Below, in pieces: positions 11,922-23,900 of a stretch of DNA of 64,000 nt. Where the stretch lies: NCBI RefSeq assembly GCF_036370855.1, contig NW_026991456.1, positions 2,790,001-2,854,000 of the forward strand, given 5' to 3'. A program made the translations under genes and the position numbers. Position 1 is the first letter of the stretch. Every line of letters begins with the position of its first letter. The DNA is from Dromaius novaehollandiae (taxonomy: Eukaryota > Chordata > Aves > Casuariiformes > Dromaiidae). The notes under the pieces were generated by a model. The model was not told the origin of the DNA, ran no database searches, and saw only the letters and a list, made by a program, of their open reading frames with translations.

Positions 11922-14900
11922 ATGGGGCCTCCCTGGACCTTTCTCCTCCTCCTCCTCCTCCTCCCGGGGCCCAGCTACCAGGACCCACAGTATGGAGCCA
12001 GGGCTATGGGGCCAGCAGAGCCGTTGGGCTGGAGTTATGGGGCTGGACAAGCTGTGGGGCCAGCTATGGTGCTGGGGAGCTATGGGGCTGGAGGAGCTAT
12101 GGGGCTGGCTGTGGGGCCATGGGGGGCTGTGGAGCAAGAGGGCTCTGGGGGGGCTGTGGGGCCAGTCATGGGGCTGGCTATGGGGCTATCTATGAGGCTG
12201 CAATGGGGTGGTGGAACTGGTGATGGGGCCATGGAGTGGCAGTGGGACAGCCGTGGGGCCATGGGGCAGATGTGGGACTGGCTATGGGGCCAGAGGGTGG
12301 CCATGGGCCTGTCTATGCCACTGGCTTTGGGGCCATGGGGCAGCTGTGGGGCAGCCATGGGGCTGGCTATGGGGCCATGCAGCTGCCTATGGGGCTGCAG
12401 TGGGGTGGTGGAGCTGGCTGTGGGGCCATGGACCAGCTGTGGTGTGGCCATGAGGCTGGCTATGGGGCTGTGAGGTGGTCGGGGGGTGGCCATGGGGCTG
12501 GCTATTGGGCTGCCTTTGGGGTTGCCTGTGGGGCTGACTATGGCACTGCAATGGGGTGGTGGAGCTGGCTATGGGGCCGGCTATGGGGCCATGGGGCAGC
12601 CGTGGGATGGCCATGGGGCTGTGCAGTGACCATGGGGCAGCCACAGAGCTGGCAATGGAGCCATGGGGTGGCTGTGGGGCAGCTGCGGCATGGCCATGGG
12701 ATTGTGGGGCTGGCGACAGGGCTGTGGGGCTAAGCGCAGCCTGTTGCAGGCTGGCCATGGTGGCCCCGAGGCGCGTGGCGCTGGGGGTGCCGGCCGGGGT
12801 CCTGCTCCAGGCCACAGGGCCGGTGGCTGGGGCGCTGGTGGCCCAAGCCCAGGGGGCCACCGACGGGACCGGGCTCTGCTCCGCCGAGGTGCCGTTCTCC
12901 CTCGAGCCCCACAACGACTTCAGCCAGCTCCTGCACATCCAGGTGGGGCCAGCACGGGGACATGGGGACACAGGACATGGGACACAGGGACATAGGGGAC
13001 AGGAGAACATGGGACACGGGGACATAGGGACATGGGACACAGGGACATAGGGGACACGAGAACATGGGGTACACAAAACATGGGGACATGGGGGACCCAG
13101 GGACATGGGGACATGGGACATGGGCAAGACAGGACATGGGGACATGGGGGATGTGGGACATGGGACACAGAGGACTCGGGAAACACAGGGGACACAGAGC
13201 CATAGAGGCAGCTCCATTGGGTGGAAGGACATGGGACATTTCCAGGGGGCATGAGGATGGGTGGGACATGGGGGGCACAGGGCCATCCCTATGGGGGCAC
13301 AAGGAGATGGGGACATCCTCATGTGGTGGGGGAACACAGGGTCATCCCCATGGGGCAGGAGGACATGGGGATGTCCCCATGGAGTCAAGAGACACAAGGA
13401 TGTCCCCATGGGGTGGGGGGACATGGGAACATCTCCATGGTGTGGGGGCACAGGAGGACATACCCATGGGGTGGAGGGGACACGGGGATATCCCCATGGA
13501 GTAGGGGTACACAGGGGCATCTCCATGGTGTGAGGGGCCATGGAGACATCCCCACAGGATAGGGGGACATGGGGACATCCCCATGGAGTGGAGGGACACG
13601 GGGGTGTCCCCATGGGGTGGGGGCACATGAACACATCCCCATAGAATGAGGGGACATGGGGATGTCCCCATGGATGGGAGGAACATGACGGCATCCCCAT
13701 TGGGTAGGGGGACATGGGACATCTCCATAGCGCACGAGGACAGGAGGGACGCTGGGGATATGGGAACATCCTCATAGGGTGGAGGACCATGGAGATGTCC
13801 TCATGGGGCACAAGGAAATGGACACGTCCCCATGGGACAAGAGGACATGGGGACGTCCCCATGGGCTGGAAGACCATGGGGACGTCCCCACGGGGCAAGG
13901 GGACGTCAAGTCCCCCATGTCCCCCCCATGCTGCCCGCACCTCCACCCCCGGGTCCCCACGTGTTCCCCCGCCGCAGGTGTCCCTGGAGCAGGCAGCACG
14001 CTGCGGGCTGGTGGACAAGGGTGGGGGCCGGGCGCTGCTGCTGGAGGCCCGGAGCCCCCAGCTGCCCCCCCCTGGGAGCCAGCGTCTGCAGGTGACCTGG
14101 GGAGGTCCCCGGGGCCACCTCTTCGTGCAGACCGACAAGCCCATCTATGCCCCCCAGCAGACCGGTGAGCCGCCGTCTGCCCCCAGCGCCTCCAAATGTC
14201 CCCTGAAACATGGGGAAAGTCCCCAAATGCCCCTGGAATGCCCCAAGATGCAACCGGCGCCCTGAAAGCCCCACATCTGCCCCAAATAATCCCTCCAGGT
14301 CCCCACATGTCCTCTACATTGTCCATGTCCCCCATGTCCCCTCATGTCCCTCCATGTCCCCCCATGTCCCTCCACGTCCCCCATGTCTCCTCGTCTCTCC
14401 CCATGTCCCCCATGTCCCTTCATGTCCCTCCATATCCCCCCATGTCCCCTCCTGTCCTCCATGTTCCTCCATGTCCCCACGTCGCTCCATGTCCCTCCAT
14501 GTCACCCATGTCCCCCATCTCTATCCATGTCCCTCCATGTCCCCCCATGTCCCCCAATCTCTCCCCATGTCCATCCATGTCCCATGTCCCCGCATGTCCG
14601 TCCATGTCCCTTCCTGTCCTCCATGTTCCTCCATGCATCCATGTCCCCCCATGTCCCCCCAGTGCGCTTCCGTGTTTTCTCCCTGGACCTGGACCTGCAG
14701 CCCAGCCTCAGCCCCATCCTCGTCACCATCCTGGTGAGGCCCCAGGGACGGGACGGGGGGGCGGGATGTGGGGCACAGCAGGGCGGCAGTGGCTGGGCGT
14801 GGGGCAAGGGGGTGGCCAAGGGGCAGGCCATGGGTCAGCCATGGGTGGCAGCAGGATGGGCAGGGGGCTGAGGGCTGGGGGCAGGCCATGGGTTGAGCTG

Positions 14901-17900
14901 TGGGTCAGGCCATGGGTCACGCAGGACGGGCTGGGGGGCCGTGGTCCAGGCCACGGCTCAGCCGTGGGTCACGCAGGACGGGCGGGGGTGCCATGGGCCA
15001 GGCCACGGCTCAGCTGTGGGTCACGCAGGACAGGCAGGGGGGCCGTAGCTCGGCCGTGGCTTGGCTGTGGGTCACGCAGGACGGGCGGGGGGCCGTAGGC
15101 CAGGCTGTGGGTCAGCCGTGGCTCGGCCATGGGTCGCGCAGGGCAGGCTGGGGGCTGTGGCTCAGCTGTGGCTCGGCCGTGGGTCGGCCGTGGGTCCCGC
15201 AGGACGGGCAGGGGGTGCCGGTGCGGCAGAAGCAACAGGTGCCGGTGAACGCGGTGCTCAGCGACCACCTGACGCTGCCCGACGTGGCCCGGTGAGACCA
15301 CGGCCGCCGCGGGGCCCCGGGGGTGTGGGGGCAACACGGGGTATGGGGGGCTATAGGGGGCTGCAGGGGTAGGGTGGCTGGGGGGTATGGGGGCTACAGG
15401 GGTATGGGGGCTGGGGGAGTAGGGGAGCTATAGGGGACTGCAGGGGTAGGGGGGCTATGGGGGTAGGGGGCTATGGGGGGCATGGGGGGGCTATAGGGGT
15501 TATGGGGGGCTACATGGGGCCCGGGACTCTTGGGAGCTATGGCGGCTATGGGGACTACAGTGTTATGGGGGAGGGGGGATAAGCCTATAGGGGGCTACAG
15601 GAGCTATGGGGGCTGGGGGGGGGGGTCTATAGGGCAACCAGGGGATATAAGGAGTGTTACAGAGGGCTATAGGGGGCTATGGAGGCTTATAGGGGGCTGA
15701 TAAAGGGCTATAGGTGCTATAGGGGCTGGGCAGCTGTAGGGGGCTATAGGGGTTGTAGGGTGCTGCGAGGGGCTATGGGGGTGGTAGGGAGCTGTAGGGG
15801 TTATAAGGGGCTATAGGGGGTTGCATGAGGGTATAGGGGTGATAAGGGGCTATAGGGGGCTGTAGGGGGCTATACGGTCTATAGGGCAACCCCCAACGCG
15901 CTGCCCCCCAGGCCGGGCACGTGGCAGATCCAGGCCCAGCTTATCCACTCACCCGAAACCGTGGGGAACATCTCCTTCGCCGTTCGCAAGTATGGTGAGC
16001 CCGGACGCCTGGGCCCCGGGGGGCCGGACGCCTGGGTCCTGGGGACATGGGGTGCCCGGACACCTGGACCCCAGGGACATGGGGGGCCCAGACGCCTGGG
16101 CCCCCAGGGGCTGGATGACTGGGTCCCGGGGATGTGGTGGGGGCCCGGACGCCTGGGCCCCCGGGGGCTGGATGCCTGGGTCCTTGGGGGAGGGGGCCCA
16201 GAGAGCTGGCTCTGCTGGGTGGGGGCCACCCGGATGCCTGGGTCCCTCAGTCCCCGGACGCCTGGGCCCCTTCCCTCCCCCCCCCCCCCCCAGTGCTGCC
16301 CACTTTTGACGTGAAGATCGTCCCTGAGCAAAAGTTCATCCTGGTGACGGACCCTGACCCCCCCGACCTCCACGTGGAGCTCCACGTCAAGTACGGCCTC
16401 CCCCCCCGCCCTGGGACCCCCCCAAATCTGCCAGGACCCCCCCAAAACCCCCCCAGAAGCCCCCAACCCCCCCAACTTCCCCCCAAATCCACCGGGGACC
16501 CCAAAATGATCGCGACCCCCCCAAAATACCCAGAACTCCCCAACCCCCCCCAGATACCCCCCAAAATCCAGCTGGGACCCCAAAAACTGTCACGACGCCC
16601 CCTAAAATAACCCAGAACCCCTAAACTACCCCAGCCCCCCCCAAATCCACCGGGGACCCCAAAACCATCACCCCCCAAAAAAACACCCCATAACCCCCAA
16701 ACTGCCCTGAAACCCCCCAAAATCCACTGGGGACCCCAAAAACCATCGTGATCCCCCCCAAAAATGGAACCCCCAAACTGCCCCAGACCCCCCCCAAAAT
16801 CCCCCAGGACCCCCAAATACCCCCCGGGATACCCCAAAATCCACTGGGACCCCCCAAAAAGATCCCCAGACCCCCAAATCCCACGGGACCCCCAAATACC
16901 CCCCCCGAGCCCCCCAAAATCCTCTGGGGACCCCCAAAAACCCAGGACCCCCCCCAAACCTGCCTGGACCCCGCCAAAATCCACCGGGACCCCCTAAAAT
17001 CAGTGGGACCCCCCCAAAATCCCCAACCTGCTCCGGATTCCTCTGGGACCCCCCGGGACCCCAGGCCGTTTTGGGGGACCCCCCCCATTTTGGGGGAACC
17101 CCCCCACACCCAATTTGGGGGAAAACCAGCCGGTTTGGGGTCTCCAGCCTTTTTTGGGGTCCCCGGGCTGATTTTGGGGGTCCCCCCAATTTTGGGGGTC
17201 CCAACCCATTCGGGGGTCCCCAGCTGCTTTTGGGGGCCCCTGGCGGCTTTGGGGGATCCCGGGGGTATCGGGGCCCCCCTCCCCATTTCGGGGTCCCCCG
17301 GCTGATTTTGGGGGTCCCCCCAATTTTAAGGGTCCCCCAACTCATTTGGGGGGTCCCCAGCCGTTTTGGGGGGACCCTGGCGGCTTTGGGGGACCCCGGG
17401 GGGTATCGGGCCCCCCCTCCCCATTTCGGGGTCCTCCGGCTGATTTTGGGGTCCCTCCCCGGCAGGTACTTGCATGGGGCACCGGTGGGGGCTGGGCTGG
17501 CACGGCTGCGCGTGGGGCTGGGGGCCGTCGGCACCCCGGGGCGCTTCCTGCGGCCGCTGGAGCAGCAGGCGCCGGTGAGCACCCCGAAAACGGGGGGACT
17601 CCCCAAAATGGGACCCCCCCAAAAATTTGGGGCACCCCAAAACCCTTGAGCACCCCCAAAACCCTGGGAGAGCCCCAAAAGGCCTGGGTGGGGGGGGATT
17701 TGGGGAACCCCCCCTCGATGGAGCCCCCAAAGTGGGGGGACCCCCAAAAAAGGGGGGACTCCAAAAAAGAGGTGGGACCTCCCGAAAAAAAGGGGGCCCA
17801 CGAAAATTTGGGAAGGGGGGGTGAAAATGGGAGGCAGCCCGGAAAGCTGGGTGGGGGGCCCAAAATCTGGGGGGGGGCTCAAGATTTGGGGGGGGCGGCA

Positions 17901-20900
17901 AAAAATCTGGGAGAGCCCCCCCAAAAAAGGGGGGCGCAAAATTTGGGGGGACCCCAAAAGCCTGTGTTCCTGCCCCAAAAAGAGGGGGGACCCTAAAATC
18001 TGGAAGCGAGCCTGAAAATCTGGGAGGGCCCAAAAAAGGGGGGCCCCAAAAGTTGGAGGGACCCCAAAACCCCTGGGTTTTCCCCCCAAAAATGGGGGGA
18101 GCCCCAAAATTTAGGTGGGACCCCAAAACTCTGGGTTTTCCCCCCAAAAATAGGGGGAACCCCAAAAACCTGAGTTTTCCCCAAAAATCTGGGTTTTCCC
18201 CCCCAAAATGGGGGGAGCCCCAAAATTTAGGTGGGACCCCAAAACCCTGGGTTTTCCCCCCAAAAATGGGGGGAACCCAAAATCCTGAGTTTTCCCCCAA
18301 AACCTGGGGGAACCCCCCCAAAATGGAGGGAACCCCAAAATCCTTGGGAGCCCCCCCAAAATCCGCCCCCCCCCGGCGCCCCCCAAAGCGCTGGCACTGA
18401 CCAGGCGCTCCGGCCCCGCCCCCTGGCCCCCCGGGCCCCCGCCCCCTCAGGTGACGTCAGGGCGCGCAGTGCTGACGGTGTCGCCGCGGGAGGTGGCGCG
18501 GGCGCTGGGGCGGCCGCTGCCGGAGCTGGCGGGGGCGCGGCTGCGCCTGGCGGCCGCCGTGCTGGAGACGCGCGGTAGGGGCGGGGCCGGGGGCGGGGCC
18601 TCGGGCCGCGGGGGGCGGGGCCGCGGCGGCCGCGCTGGGACCCTGGGGAGCGGGGAGGCAGGGGGCGAGGCCTGGGCGCAGGGGGCGGGGCTAGGGGCGG
18701 GGCGGGGAGCGGGAGGGGCGGCCTAGAGGGCGACGGGGCGATGGGTGGGTGCCACGTGGGTGGGGGTCCCAGGGGTGGGTGCCCCCGGGGTAGGTGCCCC
18801 ATGGGTGGGGGTCCCAAAGGGGGGGTGCCATGGGGGGGTTCCTGTAGGTGGATCCCACGTCTGGGTGCCCCATGGGTGGGTGTCCCATGAGTGGGGGGGG
18901 TCCCTATGGGCAGGTGCTGTAGATGAGTATCCCATGGCGGGGGGGGATTCCAGAACTGGATATCCCATGGATGGGGGGGTCCCGTGGGTGGGTGCCATGG
19001 GTAGGGGTCCCTATGGGTGGGGGTCCCATAACTAGGTGTCCTATGGGTGCGGGTCCCATGGGGGGGGGGGAATTCCATAGCTGAGTATCCCATGGATAGG
19101 GGTCCCATGGGTGGGGGGTCCCCATGAGTAGGAGTCCCATGGGTGGGGAGTCCCATAACTGGGTGTCCCATGGGTGGGGGTACCATGGGTGGGGGGGTTC
19201 ATGGGTGAGGGGGGGGTCCCATAACTGGGTGTCCCACACCTGGGTGTCCCATGGGTGGAGGTCCCACGGGTGGGGGGATCCCATGGGTGGTGGTGGGGGT
19301 ACCCCGGGGGGGCGCTGAGCAGGGGGGGCCCCCACTGGCGCAGGGGGGGAGCTGGTGCAGCAGGAGTCGATGGCCGTGAAGCTGGTGGCGTCGCGCTGGA
19401 GCCTGGAGCTGGCCGAGACCCCCCGCGTCTTCGTGCCCGCCGCCCCCTTCCTGCTGCTGGTGAGCCGCCCCCCGGCCAGGCTCCGGGCCACGGGCCCCCT
19501 CGTGCGAGGCCACGTGCACCTATGTCCCCGTGTGAGGCCATGCATGCACACGCCTGCCAGTGCGAGGCCACGTGCCCTGCCCCGTGTGAGGCCACGTGCT
19601 CGCCCGTGCATGCACCTATGTCCCCATGCATCCTTGTGCAAGGCTGTGCGTGCACACGCGTGCGAGGCCATGTGCACCCTCGTGCGAGGCTACGTGCCCC
19701 CCTGTGCAAGGCCACGTGCACCTATGTCTCCGTGAGAGGCCACGTGCCCCCCCGTGCGAGACCGTGCGTGCACATGCGCGTGCCCATGCAGGGCCACATG
19801 CCCCCCCTTGTGAGGCCTCTTGCCCCCTCGTGCAAGCCTAAGTGCCCCCCCCGTGCGAGGCCATGTGCACCCCCATGGGAGGCCACAAGCCCCCCATGTG
19901 AGGCTGTGCATGCACACACATGTCCGTGCAAGGCCACGTGTAAGGCCACATGCAAGGCCACGTGCACACGCATGCCCATGCGAGGCCACATGCCCCCCCA
20001 TGCGAGGCCACATGCCCCCCCCATGCAAGGCCGTGCATGCACATGCATGCTCATGCAAGGCCACGGGCAAGGCCACGTGTGAGGCCATGTGTCCCCCGTG
20101 CAAGGCTGTCCATGCACACGCATGCCCGTGCGAGGCCACGTGCCCCCCCCCCCATGCAAGGCCACACAGCCCCCCTCCTGTGAGGCCACACGCATTCCCG
20201 TGAGAGGCCACGCGCCTCCCCCCCCCCCCCTGTGCAAACCCACGTGCCCCCCCCAGGTGCAGGTGAAGGAGGCGGACGGCGCCCCGGCACCCCACGTGCC
20301 GGTGCGGGTGCGGGTGCTGGTGCAGGGCGCCGGGGGCCCCCTGGAGCTGCCCCCCCCCGGCGAGGGGGCCGAGGTGCCCCGCACTGACGCCACCGGCACC
20401 CTCGTCTTCCCCGTGAACGTCCCCGCCGGCGCCACCACCCTCAACCTCACGGTGAGCGAGGGGGCTGGGGGGCGCTATAGGGTGTCACGGGGGGGTTGGG
20501 GGGGTCTCAGGGGGGCTATGGGGGATTATGGGGTGCTAAGGGGTGTCATGGGGGGGTTAGGGAGTGTCTCGGGGGGCTATGGGGGGTTATGGGGTGCCGC
20601 TATAGGGTGTCACGGGGGGGTTATGGGGTGTCACAGGGGGGCTATGGGGTGCTATGGGGGATTATGGGGTGCTATGGGGTGTCACAGGGGGGCTATGGGG
20701 GATTATGCGGTGTCACGGAGGGATTAGGGGGTGCCATGGGGTGCTATGGGGGATTATGGGGTGCTATGGGGTGTCACAGGGGTTATGGGGTGTCACAGGG
20801 GGGCTATGGTGTGCTATGTGGGGGCTATGGGGTGCTATGGGGTGTCACAGAGGGGTTGGGGGTGTCTCAGGGGGGCTATGGGGGGCTATGGGGTGCCATG

Positions 20901-23900
20901 GGGTGCTATGGGGTGTTATGGGGTGCTATGGGGTGCTATGGGGTGTCATGGGGGGGTTAGGGGGTGTCTCGGGGGGCTATGGGGGGTTATGGGGTGCTAT
21001 GGGGTGCTATGGGGTGTCATGGGGGGATTAGGGGGTGCCATGGGGGGTTATGGAGTGCTATGGGGTGCTATGGGGTGTCACAAGGGGGGTTAGGGGGTGT
21101 CTCAGGGGGGCTGTGGGGTTAGGGTTAGGGTTATGGGGTGCTATGAGGTTTCATGCGGCTTAGGGGGTGTCACAGGGGGGCTATGGGGGTTACGGGGTGC
21201 TATGGGGTGTCACAAGGGGGTTAGGGTGTGTCTCAGGGGGGCTATGGGGGATTATGGGGTGCTATGGGGTGCTATGGGGTGTCACAGGGGGGTTAGGGGG
21301 TGTCACAGGGGGGCCATGGGGTGCTATGGGGGTGTCAATGGGGGGTTATGGGGTGCTATGGGGGTTATGGGGTGTCAATGGGCCCTATAGAGTCTCTAGG
21401 CTCTATAGGCACTATAGGGTCAGGTGTGGAGATGGAGGTAGGGGCGGCGGGTGCCCTGGGGAGGGGGGGATCCCGGGGGGGGGGGACCCCGGGGGGGTCG
21501 ATCTCTAGGCTCTATAGGGTCTATAGGCGCTATAGGGTCGGCTCGGCAGGTGGAGGCGGGGGCGGCAGGCGCCCCGGAGGGGAGGAATCCCGGGGGAGGG
21601 GTCCCGGGGGGGTCGGGTCTCTAAGCTCTACAGGCTCCATAGGGTCTATAGGGTCTATATGGTCGGCTGGGCAGGTGGAGGCGGGGGCGGCGGGCGGCCC
21701 GGGGGCGGGGGGATCCCCGGGGGGGTCGGTTCTCTACGCTCTGTAGGGTCTCTGGGCTCTACAGGCTCCATAGGGTCTATAGGCGCTATAGGGTTTCTGG
21801 GGGCGCAGGTGGAGGCGGGGGCGACGGGCACCCCGGGGCCGGGGGGAATCCGGGGGGAATCCGGGGGGGGAAGGTCCCGGGGGGGTCGGGTCTCTAGGCT
21901 CTATAGGCTCCATAGCGTCTATAGGGTCCCTGGGGTCGGGGGCGCAGGTGGAGGCGGGGGCGGCGGGCGTCCCGGGGGGGGGGGGGGATCGCAGGGGAGG
22001 GGTCCCAGGGGGGTCGGTCTCTAGGCTCCATAGGGTCTATAGGCGCTATAGGGTCGGCTGGGCAGGTGGAGGCGGGGGCGGCGGGCGGCCCGGGGGCGGG
22101 GGGAATCCCGGGGGGGGTCCCGGGGGGGTCGGGTCTCTAGGCTCTATAGGGTCTATAGGGTCCGTGGGGCGCAGGTGGAGGCGGGGGCGGCGGGCCCCCC
22201 CGCGCGGGCCGCCCTGGCCGCCGCCGCCGTCGCGGGGCCGCTGGCGCTGGCGCTGGAGGCGCCGCCGCTGCCGCTGCCGCCCGGGCAGCTGCTGCCGCTG
22301 CGCATGCGCCGCTCCGGGGGCGGGGCCGAGCCCGACGGCCCCACCCACCTGCTGGTGAGCCCCGCCCCCCGGACCCTCCCCCCCCCGCGACCCCCCCTCA
22401 TGGGCCCCCCCTCAATGGGACCCCCCGCCATGGGACATCCCTGGGACAACCCCCCCAAAGACATCTCCATGGGACACCTCCCCCAAAGACATCTCCATGG
22501 GACACCCCCTAGGACACTCCCCGCCATGGGCCCCCCCTCCATGGGCCCCCCCATGGCCCCCCCATGGGACACCCCCCCCGGGGAACCCACTCCATGGGAC
22601 CCCCAGGGACACCCATCCCGGGACCCCCCCAGGACACTCCCCCCCCCATGGGACCCCCCCCTGCATGGGCCTCTCCATGGGACACTCCCCCCCCGGGATC
22701 CCCCCCAATGGGACACCGCCCCCATTGGATACCCCCCCGGGACCCCCCTATGGGACCCCCCCAATGGGACACACACCCCCCGGGACACCCCCCAATGGGA
22801 CCCCCCCATGAGACACCTCCGCTGGGGACCCACCGTGGGAGCACTCCGGATGCCCCTGGGTACACTCCCCCATTGGATCCCCCCAGAACTCCCCCATGGG
22901 ACCCCCCCGGCCCTCCCCGACCCCCCCCAGGACCCCCTCGGGAGCCCCCCCATGAGACCCCCCATGGGAACCACCTCGGGACTCCCCCCCCAGGGACCCT
23001 CGGGGCTCCCAGCTGGCGCGGGGAGGGGGGCAGCGTGGGCTGCATGTGCAGGGCAGGGAGCACACGGCGGGGGCGGGGGGGCGGCGGGGGGGGCGTTGCG
23101 TTGCGTGTTATTTGGTGTGTGGCGTGTTGCATCGCCTGTTGCATCACCTGTTGCATTGTGTGTTGCATTGCATCTTGCACGGTGCATGGCGTGTTGCATT
23201 GTGTGTTGTGTGTAGCATGGCACGTGGTGCATGGCATGTTGCTTCGCCTGTTGCACTGCGTGTTGCATTGCACTATAGCATTGCATGTTGCATTGCGTGT
23301 TCTGTGTTGCATGGCGTGTGGTGCGTGGCGTGTTGCATTGCCTGTTGCATTGCACGCTGCGTGTTGCATCGCCTGTTGCATTGCACGTGGCATGGCGTGT
23401 GGTGCGTGGCGTGTTGCATTGCCTGTTGCATTGCACGCTGCGTGTTGCATCGCCTGTTGCATCGCCTGTTGCATTGCACGTGGCATGGCGTGTGGTGCGT
23501 GGCGTGTTGCATTGCCTGTTGCATTGCACGCTGCGTGTTGCATCGCCTGTTGCATCGCCTGTTGCATTGCACGTGGCATGGCGTGTGGTGTGTGGCGTGT
23601 TGCATTGCCTGTTGCATTGCACGCTGCGTGTTGCATCGCCTGTTGCATCGCCTGTTGCATTGCACGTGGCATGGCGTGTGGTGCGTGGCGTGTTGCATTG
23701 CCTGTTGCATTGCACGCTGCGTGTTGCATCGCCTGTTGCACCGCACGCTGCACTGCACACGGCCTGCTGCGTGGCGCGTCGCGTGGCGCGTCGCGTGCTG
23801 CCGTGCACGGCGCGTGGCGCGTGGCGCGTTGCTCCGCCCGGTGCCTCACGCGGTGCCTCCCGCGGCGCCCGGCGGCGGCGCAGGTGGTGGCGCGCGGGCG

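Noticed and set aside
12387-14144. 585-codon antisense frame over C4 exons 2-3
   Set aside because: Repeat-driven; conserved C4 exon sequence is on the + strand.
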